Notes: generated from the sequence alone by a model not told the origin. Shown: positions 34,526 to 45,031, numbered from the stretch's first letter. The stretch is 64,000 nt of DNA from JBBQZO01 sp038207625 (GCA_038207625.1 JBBQZO010000030.1:1-64000); one strand, 5' to 3'. Program-made: numbers and translations.

Positions 34526-35353
34526 ATGCTGGCACCGATTGATTGGTCGCATCCGTGGTACGACGCGGTGCGCCCGGCGTTTGACCGTTACGGCTTTGCC
34601 ACGCGCAGCGTCATCGACGCGTTGAATGCGGGCGCGCGCGCGCGCCAGTTGCACAACATGGCCGGGCGGCCGCTGTCGTTTGTACCGCAATGCGATCTGC
34701 CCGACGGCACCGCCTACGAAGCCTTCATCGGCGCCACCGGCGGCGTGCCCACGCGCGACAATTTGCACGATTTTTTCAACGGCCTGGTGTGGTTGACCAT
34801 GCCGCTGATCAAACGGCAACTGAATGCCTTGCAGGCGGCGCAGATCGCGCTGGCCGGCGTGGGCAAGTCGCGCGGACCGGCGCGCGACGCCGCCACGCTG
34901 TTCGACGAAAACTCCGCCTTGCTGGTGGTGCGCGACGCGCCGTGCGGCCATGCCTTGGTTGCTGCGCTGCGCGCACACGATTGGCGCAGCGCTTTTGTGA
35001 CCCAGCGCGCGGCGTTCGGACGCGACGCTCAGGTGTGGCTGTTCGGCCACGCGCTGATGGAAAAACTGGTGGCGCCGTACAAGGCGATCACCGCGCACAC
35101 CCTTGTGGTGCTGGCGCCGGACGAATTTTTCACGCTCGCGCAGGATGCGCGCTGTGCGTGGATCGACGCGCAGGTGGCGCGCGAGCTGGCCGACAACGGC
35201 CTGCACCCGACCGACTTTACGCCGCTGCCGGTGCTGGGCGTGCCCGGCTGGTGGCCCGCGCAGGACGAACAGTTTTATGCCGACGTCAGCGTGTTCCGGC
35301 CGAAGCGGATCGCGCCCGCCAAGCCACAATCCGACGGCCCGCCGACATGTTAG
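34526..35353 (+). CDS. DUF3025 domain-containing protein
   Basis: 275 residues of a conserved proteobacterial family without known activity. Seen blocks: LHNMAGRPLSFVPQC, TRDNLHDFFNGLVWLTMPLIKRQLNALQ, LFDENSALLVVRD, LFGHALMEKLVAPYKAITAH and a C-terminal LPVLGVPGWWPAQDEQFYADVSVFRP. No signal or membrane segment, so cytoplasmic. It is likely co-transcribed with pyrC. Its last codons (PPTC, stop) lie in sequence that recurs in the following repeat array. Confidence 0.85.
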   Translation: MLAPIDWSHPWYDAVRPAFDRYGFATRSVIDALNAGARARQLHNMAGRPLSFVPQCDLPDGTAYEAFIGATGGVPTRDNLHDFFNGLVWLTMPLIKRQLNALQAAQIALAGVGKSRGPARDAATLFDENSALLVVRDAPCGHALVAALRAHDWRSAFVTQRAAFGRDAQVWLFGHALMEKLVAPYKAITAHTLVVLAPDEFFTLAQDARCAWIDAQVARELADNGLHPTDFTPLPVLGVPGWWPAQDEQFYADVSVFRPKRIAPAKPQSDGPPTC

Positions 35354-35370
35354 GGGTATGCCTGGCGACG

Positions 35371-35560
35371 GGCCGACGACCTGCTGTGACGCAAACGCCA
35401 AGCAGGAAGCGGACGACGACCTGCTGCGACGCAAACGCAAAGCAGGAAGCGGACGACCTGCTGCGACGTAAACGCCAAGTAGTTAGCGGACGACCTGCTG
35501 CGACGCAAACGCCAGACAGTTAGCCGACGATCTGCCGACATGTGAGGCAGGCGGTAAGCA
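35371..35560. repeat. Tandem repeat, period 37 bp, about five units
   Basis: GACCTGCTG recurs at 35378, 35418, 35455 and 35492, and GATCTGCCG at 35529: spacings 40, 37, 37, 37. Units share GACGCAAACGCCA and an AGC-ending tail and decay toward the right end. Units abut directly, with no unique spacers. CCGCCGACAYGT also occurs at the end of the DUF3025 gene and near 35574, so the array seems to have spread over that gene's stop. Confidence 0.88.
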
Positions 35561-35624
35561 AAAAACCGATGGTCCGCCGACACGTGACGCGGACCCTAAA
35601 CAGCAAAACTGACAGGAGTAGTCG

Positions 35625-36608
35625 ATGACGGACATGGTGCGTTGGGGAATTCTTGGAACGGGCAAGATCGCCCGTGCGATGGCAACGGCCTTGCGCGAGG
35701 TGCCTGGTGCGACGCTGGCGGCGGTGGCCTCGCGCAGCATCGACGGCGCACAAGCGTTCGGCGCCGAGTTCGGCGCGCTGGCCTGCTACGGCTCCTATCA
35801 AGAACTGGCCGATGCGCCCGATATCGACATCATCTACATCGGCACGCCACACCCGATGCATGCGCAGAACGCGCTGATGGCGTTGCACGCCGGTAAAGCC
35901 GTGCTGTGCGAAAAACCGTTCACCATGAATCGACGCGAAGCTGAGCTGGTCGTTGAACTGGCGCGCGCGAAGAAGCTGTTCCTGATGGAGGCGATGTGGA
36001 CGCGCTTCATGCCGGCGCTGGCCGAAGTCAAACGCATCATCGCCAGCGGCGAAATCGGCCAGGTGCATCAGCTCAACGCCGACTTCGGCTTCATGTCGAC
36101 GCTGGGACCTGAGCACCGGCTGCACAATCCCGCGCTGGGCGGCGGCGCCCTGCTCGACATCGGCATCTACCCGCTGTCGATCGCGGCCGACCTGCTGGGG
36201 CCGGTGGCATCGGTGCAGGCCAGCGCCGACATGGGCGACACCGGCGTCGACGCGCAGACCGCGTTCATCCTCAAGCACCGCGACGGCGCCATGTCATCCT
36301 GCCTGTGTTCGACACGGGCGCGCTCGCCGATCGAACTGACGGTGTCCGGTGAGCAGGGCCACGTGCGCATGAACACGCCGTTCTACAAAACCCAGTCGCT
36401 CACCGTGACGCTGGCCGACGGCAGCGCGCGCACGGTGTCGACGCCGCTGATCGGCAACGGCTATGGCTACGAAGCGATCGAGGCGATGCGCTGCATGCGC
36501 GCCGGCCTGATCGAAAGTCCCGGCATGACGCACGCCGACACGCTGGCGCTGATGGGCGTGCTCGACACGATCCGCACCCAAATCGGCCTGCGCTACCCCA
36601 CCGATTAA
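35625..36608 (+). CDS. Gfo/Idh/MocA-family NAD(P)-dependent oxidoreductase
   Basis: 327 residues. Rossmann fold at the N-terminus (RWGILGTGKIARAMATAL), IYIGTPHPMHAQNALMAL, the conserved CEKPFTMN around 95-102, then a C-terminal alpha/beta domain (LMEAMWTRFMPALAEVK, GGGALLDIGIYPLSIA). It resembles dimeric dihydrodiol or sugar dehydrogenases of the family. Substrate unknown. It has GGAG before the ATG and is convergent with recG across a hairpin repeat. Confidence 0.9.
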   Translation: MTDMVRWGILGTGKIARAMATALREVPGATLAAVASRSIDGAQAFGAEFGALACYGSYQELADAPDIDIIYIGTPHPMHAQNALMALHAGKAVLCEKPFTMNRREAELVVELARAKKLFLMEAMWTRFMPALAEVKRIIASGEIGQVHQLNADFGFMSTLGPEHRLHNPALGGGALLDIGIYPLSIAADLLGPVASVQASADMGDTGVDAQTAFILKHRDGAMSSCLCSTRARSPIELTVSGEQGHVRMNTPFYKTQSLTVTLADGSARTVSTPLIGNGYGYEAIEAMRCMRAGLIESPGMTHADTLALMGVLDTIRTQIGLRYPTD

Positions 36609-36629
36609 ATAGGGATTAAATAGGGTCAG

Positions 36630-36718
36630 AGTAGAATTAATTTGCAACAGTTGCAAATTAAATGGGGTCAGAGTCAGATTAATTCGCAACAGTTGCTAAT
36701 TAATCTGACTCTGACCCC
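36630..36718. repeat. GGGTCAGAGT hairpin repeat between convergent genes, one and a half copies
   Basis: The right copy is a near-perfect palindrome: arms 36664-36690 and 36692-36718 (27 bases each) with a single mismatched pair and one central base, ending GGGGTCAGAG...CTCTGACCCC. The left copy keeps the left arm and the inner hairpin TTAATTTGCAA/TTGCAAATTAA (36637-36661) but has lost its right arm. It could stop transcription from both sides. Related elements stand at 38.9, 39.1 and 61.7 kb. Confidence 0.88.
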
Positions 36719-36741
36719 AATTGTTTTGCAAGGTTTGGCGG

Positions 36742-38814
36742 CTAGACTTTGAGGAAGTCTTCGCGCCCGCCCAGCCAGCGCGCCAGATGCGCGTCGACCG
36801 TGTCGGCGCTGGCGCGGTCCGGTTCGTGCAGCAGCTCGTGCGCCACGTCGCGCGCCTGCTCGACCAGCCACTGGTCCGTTTCCAGATCCGCGAAGCGCAG
36901 CATCGCCTGGCCGGACTGGCGTGCGCCGAGGAATTCGCCGGGGCCGCGAATTTCCAGGTCGCGCCGCGCGATCTCGAAGCCGTCGGTGGTTTCGCGCATC
37001 GTCATCAGGCGTTGTTTGGCGATCCCGCCCAGCGGGCTTTGGTACAGCAGCAGGCAGACGCTGGCCGCGCTGCCCCGTCCGACCCGTCCGCGCAGCTGGT
37101 GCAGTTGCGACAGGCCGAAGCGCTCGGCGTGTTCGATCACCATCAGCGACGCGTTCGGCACGTCGACGCCCACTTCGATCACCGTGGTGGCTACCAGCAC
37201 GTGGATTTCGGCGCGCGTGAAGGCGTCCATGATTTCCTGCTTTTCGGCCGCCTTCAGGCGCCCGTGCACCAGCGCGACTTTCAGTTCGGGCAGCGCCTCG
37301 GCCAGCATCGCGTGGGTGTCGGTGGCCGTTTGCAGTTGCAGCGCCTCGGACTCTTCGATCAGCGGGCAGACCCAGTACACCTGGCGTCCTTCGAGCGCGG
37401 CCGCATGCACCCGTTCGATCACTTCGTCGCGCCGGTTCTGGTCGATCGAACGGGTGACAATCGGGCTGCGCCCGGGCGGCAGCTCGTCGATCACCGACAC
37501 TTCCAGATCGGCGTAGTAGGTCATCGCCAGCGTGCGCGGGATCGGTGTGGCCGACATCATCAGCTGGTGCGGCACCGCGCCGACGGCGCCCTTGTTGCGC
37601 AGCGTCAGGCGCTGGCCCACGCCGAAGCGGTGCTGTTCGTCGACGATCACCAGGCCCAGTTTGGCGAACTGCACCGCCTCCGAAATGAGCGCGTGGGTGC
37701 CGATCACCAGTTGCGCCTCGCCCGATTCGATCAGCGCTTGCGCCAGCGTCTTGTCTTTCTTTTTCAGACTGCCGGTCAGCCACACCACTTTCACGCCCAG
37801 CGGCTCCATCCACGCGGCGATTTTGCGGAAGTGCTGGTCGGCCAGGATTTCGGTGGGCGCCATCAGCGCCGCCTGGAAGCCGCTGTCGATCGCTTGCGCC
37901 GCCGCCAGCGCGGCCACCACCGTCTTGCCGCTGCCGACGTCGCCTTGCAACAGGCGCTGCATCGGGTAAGCGTGACGCAGGTCGGCGCGGATTTCATCTA
38001 ACACGCGCTGCTGCGCGCCGGTCAGCGTGAACGGTAGCGCGGCCTGGAACGCGCCCGACAGCGCGCCGATTTTTTTCAGCGCGGCGGCGCCTTTCGAGCG
38101 GCGCGCGTGTTGGGCGCGCTTCAACGACAACTGCTGGGCCAGCAGCTCGTCGAACTTCATGCGCACCCAGGCCGGGTGCGAGCGGTCGCTCAACGCGCCT
38201 TCGTCGATTTCCTGCGGCGGGTAGTGCAGCAGTTTCACCGACGGTTCGAAATGGGACAGGCTCATTTTGGTCAGCAGCGCCTGCGGTAGCGTGTCGTGCC
38301 AGTCGATGCGCTTCATCGCGTCCGAAATGGCGCGCCGCAAAATCGTCTGCGACAAGCCTTCGCCGGACGGATACACGGGCGTGAGCGCGGTGGGCAGCGG
38401 CGCGCCTTCATTGATCACTTTGTAGGCCGGATGGACCATCTCGGCGCCGAAAAAACCGTGTTTGAGCTCGGCGCGCGCGCGCACGCGCGTGCCTTCGGCC
38501 AGCTGCTTGACCTGGCTGCCGTAGAAGTTCATGAAGCGCAGCAGCAGATCACCCGTTTCGTCGGCGATGGTCACCAGCAGTTGGCGGCGCGGGCGAAACG
38601 AGATTTCGTTTTTGGTGACGATGCCTTCGACCTGCGACACATGGCCGCCGCGCAGGCAGGCCTCGCGGATCGACACAACTTGCGTTTCGTCCTCGTAGCG
38701 CATCGGCAGGTGCAGCACCAGATCCATGTCGGTGCGTAGCCCCAGCTTGGCCAGCTTGAGGTCGATGGCTTGCTTGGTCGTTTTCGGTACGGCTTTCGGT
38801 TTCGGGACGGGCAT
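36742..38814 (-). CDS. recG: ATP-dependent DNA helicase RecG
   Basis: 690 residues, full length. Wedge domain (OB fold) in the N-terminal 260 residues, then helicase motifs: Walker A LLQGDVGSGKTVVAAL near 290, MAPTEILADQH, motif II VDEQHRFG near 388, MMSATPIPRTLAM, motif V/VI LVATTVIEVGVDVPNASLMV and QLRGRVGRGS, and the RecG tail (GPGEFLGARQSG). It remodels stalled replication forks and Holliday junctions. It faces an intergenic block of hairpin repeats upstream. Confidence 0.97.
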   Translation of the reverse strand: MPVPKPKAVPKTTKQAIDLKLAKLGLRTDMDLVLHLPMRYEDETQVVSIREACLRGGHVSQVEGIVTKNEISFRPRRQLLVTIADETGDLLLRFMNFYGSQVKQLAEGTRVRARAELKHGFFGAEMVHPAYKVINEGAPLPTALTPVYPSGEGLSQTILRRAISDAMKRIDWHDTLPQALLTKMSLSHFEPSVKLLHYPPQEIDEGALSDRSHPAWVRMKFDELLAQQLSLKRAQHARRSKGAAALKKIGALSGAFQAALPFTLTGAQQRVLDEIRADLRHAYPMQRLLQGDVGSGKTVVAALAAAQAIDSGFQAALMAPTEILADQHFRKIAAWMEPLGVKVVWLTGSLKKKDKTLAQALIESGEAQLVIGTHALISEAVQFAKLGLVIVDEQHRFGVGQRLTLRNKGAVGAVPHQLMMSATPIPRTLAMTYYADLEVSVIDELPPGRSPIVTRSIDQNRRDEVIERVHAAALEGRQVYWVCPLIEESEALQLQTATDTHAMLAEALPELKVALVHGRLKAAEKQEIMDAFTRAEIHVLVATTVIEVGVDVPNASLMVIEHAERFGLSQLHQLRGRVGRGSAASVCLLLYQSPLGGIAKQRLMTMRETTDGFEIARRDLEIRGPGEFLGARQSGQAMLRFADLETDQWLVEQARDVAHELLHEPDRASADTVDAHLARWLGGREDFLKV

Positions 38815-39396
38815 AGTTAAGGGTACAAGGTAGTGCGGACGACGGTGGATTGGCTGATTTTCAGCCGCTGACTTCGGACCGCGAAAGAGGGGGGGGGACG
38901 CCTAGTCGCAGAGTAATTTTCGCCATGCAGCCGGCGAAAAAAAACTCTGACCCCGGTTTCGCTTGCGTCGTCGGTTTGCATGCTTTGCGACGTCGATTCG
39001 CTCAATCGCGTTTATTGGGGACAGACCCCTATTTTCGAGCAATCAATTCCTTGAAACACGGGTCTGTCCCCGATTTAATTCCCCAGAAACAGGGCGCCGT
39101 CCCCGATTTGACGCTGACGGCAACAGTGCCGCGGACTTCGGGGCGCGAAAGCGGGGTCAGAGTAATTTGTGCGATGAACCTGCACAAAAAAACTCTGACC
39201 CCGGTTTCGCTCGCGTCCGAGGTTGGCCGGCTTTGGCGCCTTCGTTTCTTGCGTTCGTACTGTGCGTTCATCGTGCGATTCCGGCCCCATCCGTTCGACA
39301 GGAGTAAAATAGAGGGTTCGCTTGCGCGCAGACGCCGATATTGTACGGCCTTCACGCTTTGTCGTGCCGCCTCCTTCACCATTTCAGAAATACCGC
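38815..39396. other. Intergenic block of hairpin repeats between recG and queA
   Basis: No gene. It holds three repeats. First, 38872-38971: a GGGGTCAGAGT-type element with a damaged left arm and intact ACTCTGACCCC right arm. Second, 39017-39071: GGGGACAGACCC and GGGTCTGTCCCC, perfect 12-base arms around 31 bases. Third, 39126-39220: an intact element, GGGGTCAGAGT (39153-39163) against ACTCTGACCCC (39192-39202), with an inner GTGC/GCAC stem. Such REP-like hairpins are common in this bacterial group; no transposase gene for them is in the window. Confidence 0.85.
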
Positions 39397-40419
<1,023 letters not shown>

Positions 40420-40431
40420 GCGGGACACCCG

Positions 40432-41571
40432 ATGCTGGACTTCAAATTACTCAAAACCGACGAAAGCGGCCTGACCCATGCGCGGCGCGGCCGCCTGACG
40501 GTCAACCACGGCGTCATCGAAACGCCGATCTTCATGCCGGTTGGCACCTACGGCTCGGTCAAGGCGATGTCGCCGCCGGAGTTGAAGGACGTCGGCTCGC
40601 AGATCATCCTGGGCAACACCTTCCACCTGTGGCTGCGCCCGGGCACCGAGGTGCTGAACAAATTCGGCGGCCTGCACCAGTTCATGGGCTGGGACAAGCC
40701 GATTTTGACCGACTCGGGCGGCTTCCAGGTGTTTTCGCTGGGCGCGATGCGCAAAATCACCGAGGAGGGCGTCAAGTTCTCCTCGCCGATTGACGGCAGC
40801 AAATTGTTCCTGTCGCCGGAGATCTCGATGCAGATCCAGCGCGCGCTGAACTCGGACATCGTGATGCAGTTCGACGAATGCACGCCCTACGAGATCGACG
40901 GGCGCCCCGCCACGGTCGAAGAAGCGGCCAAGTCGATGCGCATGTCGCTGCGCTGGGCGCAGCGCTCGATGAACGAGTTCAAGGGCGGCGAAAACCCCAA
41001 CGCGCTGTTTGGCATCGTCCAGGGCGGCATGTTCGAGGACCTGCGCGACGAGTCGCTGGCCGCGCTGGAAGAAATCAACTTCCCCGGCATCGCCATCGGC
41101 GGCCTGTCGGTGGGCGAGCCGAAAGAGGACATGATGCGCATGCTGGCCCACGTGGGCCCGCGCCTGCCGGCCAACAAACCGCACTATCTGATGGGCGTGG
41201 GCACGCCGGAAGACCTGGTGCAGTGCGTGGCCAACGGCATCGACATGTTCGATTGCGTGATGCCGACCCGCAACGCACGCAATGGCTGGCTGTTCACCCG
41301 CTTCGGCGACGTGAAGATCAAGAACGCCCGCTACAAGGACGATATGCTGCCGCTGGACGAAACCTGCGACTGTTATTGCTGCCGCAATTTCTCGCGCGCC
41401 TATCTGCACCATCTGCACCGTTCCAAGGAAATCCTCGGCGCACGATTGAACACCATCCACAATCTGCACTATTACCTGCAACTGATGCGCGAAATGCGCG
41501 GCGCCATCGACGCCGGCACCTTCTTCGCCTACACGCAGCAATTCAAGGCCGAGCGCACGCGCGGAGTTTAA
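40432..41571 (+). CDS. tgt: Queuine tRNA-ribosyltransferase
   Basis: 379 residues. Exchanges guanine 34 for preQ1 in queuosine tRNAs, acting before QueA. Catalytic Asp in LTDSGGFQVFSLG near 92 and nucleophile Asp in DCVMPTRNARNG near 273; zinc ligands in CDCYCCRNFSRAYLHHLHR near 311. Full length, in operon with queA and upstream of yajC-secD-secF as usual. Confidence 0.97.
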   Translation: MLDFKLLKTDESGLTHARRGRLTVNHGVIETPIFMPVGTYGSVKAMSPPELKDVGSQIILGNTFHLWLRPGTEVLNKFGGLHQFMGWDKPILTDSGGFQVFSLGAMRKITEEGVKFSSPIDGSKLFLSPEISMQIQRALNSDIVMQFDECTPYEIDGRPATVEEAAKSMRMSLRWAQRSMNEFKGGENPNALFGIVQGGMFEDLRDESLAALEEINFPGIAIGGLSVGEPKEDMMRMLAHVGPRLPANKPHYLMGVGTPEDLVQCVANGIDMFDCVMPTRNARNGWLFTRFGDVKIKNARYKDDMLPLDETCDCYCCRNFSRAYLHHLHRSKEILGARLNTIHNLHYYLQLMREMRGAIDAGTFFAYTQQFKAERTRGV

Positions 41572-41594
41572 TTCCTGCCAACATCTTGCAAATA

Positions 41595-41625
41595 TGCCAT
41601 GAGGATCAAAATAGGCCTCATGGCA
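41595..41625 (+). other. Hairpin between tgt and yajC
   Basis: TGCCATGAGG and CCTCATGGCA pair perfectly over ten bases around 11 bases. No T run follows, so it is not a standard terminator. A TAGAAT box follows at 41638-41643. It may adjust expression or protect the 3' end of the queA-tgt message. Confidence 0.4.
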
Positions 41626-41680
41626 GAGCGCCAGTGCTAGAATACAGCGCTATTTTTCAATCTAATTACCGGAGTTTCCC

Positions 41681-42010
41681 GTGTTTATTTCCAACGCTTA
41701 TGCGCAAAACCCTGCCGACGCCCTCGGCATCGGCGGCAACCTGACCAGCTTCCTGCCGCTGGTGCTGATGTTCGTGGTCATGTACTTCCTGATGATCCGT
41801 CCCCAGCAAAAACGCGCAAAAGAGCAAAAAGCGATGATGGACGCGCTCTCCAAAGGCGACGAAGTGGTCACCGCCGGTGGTTTCCTGGGTAAAGTGGTCA
41901 AAGTCGCCGACAGCTATGTGACGCTGGAAGTGGCAACCGGCACCGAAATCGTCGTGCAAAAAAGCTCGATCACCACGTTGCTGCCCAAGGGCACCCTCAA
42001 GGCCCTGTAA
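41681..42010 (+). CDS. yajC: Preprotein translocase subunit YajC
   Basis: 109 residues from a GTG start with GGAG ten bases upstream. One membrane helix (about 22-42, FLPLVLMFVVMYFLMI) followed by RPQQKRAKEQ and the YajC cytoplasmic domain (LSKGDEVVTAGGFLGKVVKV). Accessory part of the SecDF-YajC complex. A standard neighbour of secD. Confidence 0.96.
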   Translation: MFISNAYAQNPADALGIGGNLTSFLPLVLMFVVMYFLMIRPQQKRAKEQKAMMDALSKGDEVVTAGGFLGKVVKVADSYVTLEVATGTEIVVQKSSITTLLPKGTLKAL

Positions 42011-42081
42011 GCCTGGCCGGGCGGCGTTTGCCGCCCGCAAGCGCTTGGCGCCGCGCGCTTTCACCCCTGACCTGACAAACT

Positions 42082-43947
42082 ATGAACCGCTATCCAGTCT
42101 GGAAATACATCCTCATCGCCGTTGCCCTGTTGCTGGGCGCGCTGTACACGGTGCCCAATTATTTCGGCGAGTCGCCGGCGCTGCAGATCACCAGCGGCAA
42201 AGCCACCGTCAAGGTGGGTAGCGACATGACCACCCAGGTGGCGGAGGCGCTCAAGCGCGACGGCATCAAGTCCGACGACGTCAAGTTTGAAGGCGACGGC
42301 GCGCACAGCGCGGTGCGGGTGCGTTTCACCGACGCGGACACCCAGTTCAAGGCCAAGCTGGCGCTGGAAAAAGACCTGAACGTCGATCCCCAGGATCCGA
42401 CCTATATCGTCACCGTGAACCTGACGCCGAACACGCCGAAATGGCTGCAAAGCATCAACGCGCTGCCGATGAACCTCGGTCTGGACTTGCGCGGCGGTGT
42501 GTATTTCCTGCTGCAAGTGGACACCAAGGCGGCGCTGGAAACGCGCATGAAGGGCATCCAGGCTGGCACACGCGGCCTGCTGCGCGACAAGAACGTGCGT
42601 CACGCGGGCATCGAGCGCAACGGTGGCAGTCTTGAAATCAAATTCCGCGACGTCGACAGCCGCAACAAGGCGCATGCCGAACTGTCGGGCAATATGCCGG
42701 ACCTGGCGTTTACCGACGTGGGCGAGGGCAGCGATCTGAAACTGCTGGTCACGCTCAAGCCGATCGCCTTGAAAAGCACCATCGACGATGGCGTCAAGCA
42801 GAACATCGCCACCCTGTCCAAGCGCGTCAACGAACTGGGCGTGGCCGAACCGATCATCCAGCAGCAAGGTCCCGACCGCATCGTCGTGCAACTGCCTGGC
42901 GTGCAGGACGTCGCGCGCGCCAAGGCCATCATCGGCCGCACCGCCACGCTGGAAGTGCGCATGGTCGACGAGAGCGTGACACCTGGCACCGAAATGTCGG
43001 CGTCGATTCCGCTGAACTCCGAGCTGTTTACCGTCGGCAAAGGCGTGCCTGTCGTGCTGACCAAGGACGTTGTGCTGACGGGTGACTACATCTCCAGCGC
43101 CACCGCCACGTTCGACTCGAACCAGCGTCCGGCCGTGTCGATCGACCTGAACGGCGACGGCGGACGCAAGATGCGCGACGCCACACGCGAGCGGGTGGGC
43201 AAGAAAATGGCGATCGTGTTGTTTGAAAAGGGCAAACCGGAAGTGCTGTCGGTGGCTACCATCCAGAGTGAACTGGGTACCCACTTCCAGATCACCGGCA
43301 TGGGCAACGCGGAAAACTCGACCGAACTGGCCTTGCTGCTGCGTTCGGGCGCACTGTACGCACCAATGGAATTCATCGGTGAGCGCACCATCGGCCCGCA
43401 GCTGGGCGCCGAGAACATCGAAAAAGGTCTGCATTCGACGATGTACGGTTTTGCCGCCATCGCCGTGTTCATGATTTTCTACTACATGCTGTTCGGCGCC
43501 TTCAGCGTGCTGGCGCTGGCCTGCAACCTGTTGCTGCTGATCGGCCTGCTGTCGATGATGCACGTGACGCTGACGCTGCCCGGCATCGCCGCAATCGCGC
43601 TGGCGCTCGGTATGGCGATCGACGCCAACGTGCTGATCAACGAGCGTATCCGCGAGGAACTGCGCAACGGCAACACGCCGCAGGCGGCCATCTCGGTCGG
43701 CTTCGAGCGCGCCTGGGCCACCATTCTTGACTCCAACGTGACGACCCTGATCGTCGGCCTGGCGCTGTGGATCTTCGGTTCCGGTCCGGTGCGCGGCTTT
43801 GCGATCGTCCACTGCCTGGGCATCATGACGTCGATGTTCTCGGCCGTGTTCGTCTCGCGCGGCGTCGTCAACCTTTGGTATGGCCGTCAGAAGAAGGTCA
43901 ATTCGCTGGCGATCGGCACGGTCTGGATTCCGGGCCAGGGCAAGTAA
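42082..43947 (+). CDS. secD: Protein translocase subunit SecD
   Basis: 621 residues. One N-terminal helix, large periplasmic part including LGLDLRGGVYFLLQVD and the second P1 region, then a cluster of five helices at the C-terminus with IGERTIGPQLGAENIEKG and ALGMAIDANVLINERIREE, where the Asp and Arg carry the proton path. With SecF it uses the proton gradient to pull exported proteins. Full length. Confidence 0.97.
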   Translation: MNRYPVWKYILIAVALLLGALYTVPNYFGESPALQITSGKATVKVGSDMTTQVAEALKRDGIKSDDVKFEGDGAHSAVRVRFTDADTQFKAKLALEKDLNVDPQDPTYIVTVNLTPNTPKWLQSINALPMNLGLDLRGGVYFLLQVDTKAALETRMKGIQAGTRGLLRDKNVRHAGIERNGGSLEIKFRDVDSRNKAHAELSGNMPDLAFTDVGEGSDLKLLVTLKPIALKSTIDDGVKQNIATLSKRVNELGVAEPIIQQQGPDRIVVQLPGVQDVARAKAIIGRTATLEVRMVDESVTPGTEMSASIPLNSELFTVGKGVPVVLTKDVVLTGDYISSATATFDSNQRPAVSIDLNGDGGRKMRDATRERVGKKMAIVLFEKGKPEVLSVATIQSELGTHFQITGMGNAENSTELALLLRSGALYAPMEFIGERTIGPQLGAENIEKGLHSTMYGFAAIAVFMIFYYMLFGAFSVLALACNLLLLIGLLSMMHVTLTLPGIAAIALALGMAIDANVLINERIREELRNGNTPQAAISVGFERAWATILDSNVTTLIVGLALWIFGSGPVRGFAIVHCLGIMTSMFSAVFVSRGVVNLWYGRQKKVNSLAIGTVWIPGQGK

Positions 43948-44008
43948 TCTGAACAGCGCGCCGCGGCCTTGCCCGGCGCGCGCGTCAACACTCTACACAG
44001 GATTCAAG

Positions 44009-45031
44009 ATGGAATTTTTCCGCATCAAGAAAGACATTCCTTTCATGCGCCACGCGTTGATCTTCAACGTGATCTCGGCGCTGACCTTCGTGGCCGCCGT
44101 GTATTTCCTGGTGACCAAGAGCCTGAACTTTTCCGTCGAGTTCATGGGCGGCACCGTGATGGAGCTCAAGTATGACAAGGCCGCCAATCTGGAAGGCATC
44201 CGCAAGAACCTCGAAACGCTCGGTTATTCGCAACCTGAAGTGACCAGCTTCGGCACCGCGCGCGAAGTGCTGGTGCGCCTGCCGGTGATCAAGTCGATCA
44301 AGGGCGCGACCGGTTCGCAACTGGTGTTCGACACCTTGTGCAAGGCCGAGAGCGGCACGGTCAAGCAGTTCGCCACCACCACCGACAAGGGCGAGCACGT
44401 CGAGCGCTCCGGTTGCGTGGGCGCGGCCGGTGCCGAAGTGCTGGAGCTGCGCAAGGTCGAGTTCGTCGGCCCGCAAGTGGGCGAGGAACTGGCGCAGGAC
44501 GCCATGAACGCGCTGGTGATGGTGGTGATCGGCGTAATGGCCTACCTGGCCATCCGCTTCGAATGGAAATTCGCGGTTGCGGCAATCATCGCCAACTTGC
44601 ATGACGTGGTCATCATCCTGGGCTTCTTTGCCTTCTTCCGCTGGGAGTTTTCGCTCACCGTGCTGGCGGCCGTATTGGCGGTGCTGGGTTACTCGGTCAA
44701 TGAATCGGTGGTCATTTTCGACCGGATTCGCGAGAACTTCCGCAAGCAGCGCAAGGCGCCGGTGCATGAGGTGATCGACAACGCCATCACCAGCACCATC
44801 TCGCGTACCATCATCACCCACGGTTGCACCCAGATGATGGTGCTGTCGATGTTGTTCCTGGGCGGCCCGACGCTGCACGGCTTCGCTATTGCGCTGACCA
44901 TCGGTATCTTGTTTGGTATCTATTCGTCGGTGTTCGTGGCCGCCGCCGTGGCCATGTGGCTGGGCGTGAAACGCGAAGACCTGATCAAGCCGATCAAAGA
45001 AAAGGACGAAACCGACGGCGCAGTGGTGTGA
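44009..45031 (+). CDS. secF: Protein translocase subunit SecF
   Basis: 340 residues from ATG 44009. Six helices; SecF signs are VEFMGGTVMELKYD after the first helix and VLGYSVNESVVIFDRIREN with DNAITSTISRTIITH in the second half. The periplasmic loop is longer than in enteric SecF, with an insert around GEHVERSGCVGAAGAEV. Ends the queA-secF group; terminator at 45162. Confidence 0.96.
   Translation: MEFFRIKKDIPFMRHALIFNVISALTFVAAVYFLVTKSLNFSVEFMGGTVMELKYDKAANLEGIRKNLETLGYSQPEVTSFGTAREVLVRLPVIKSIKGATGSQLVFDTLCKAESGTVKQFATTTDKGEHVERSGCVGAAGAEVLELRKVEFVGPQVGEELAQDAMNALVMVVIGVMAYLAIRFEWKFAVAAIIANLHDVVIILGFFAFFRWEFSLTVLAAVLAVLGYSVNESVVIFDRIRENFRKQRKAPVHEVIDNAITSTISRTIITHGCTQMMVLSMLFLGGPTLHGFAIALTIGILFGIYSSVFVAAAVAMWLGVKREDLIKPIKEKDETDGAVV

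Noticed and set aside
33110..35440. 776-codon open frame opposite pyrC and DUF3025
   Set aside because: Shadow of well-supported genes in GC-rich DNA; no domain seen.
35371..35560. Regularly spaced repeat that might be a CRISPR array
   Set aside because: Units abut directly with no unique spacers, and no cas genes are near.
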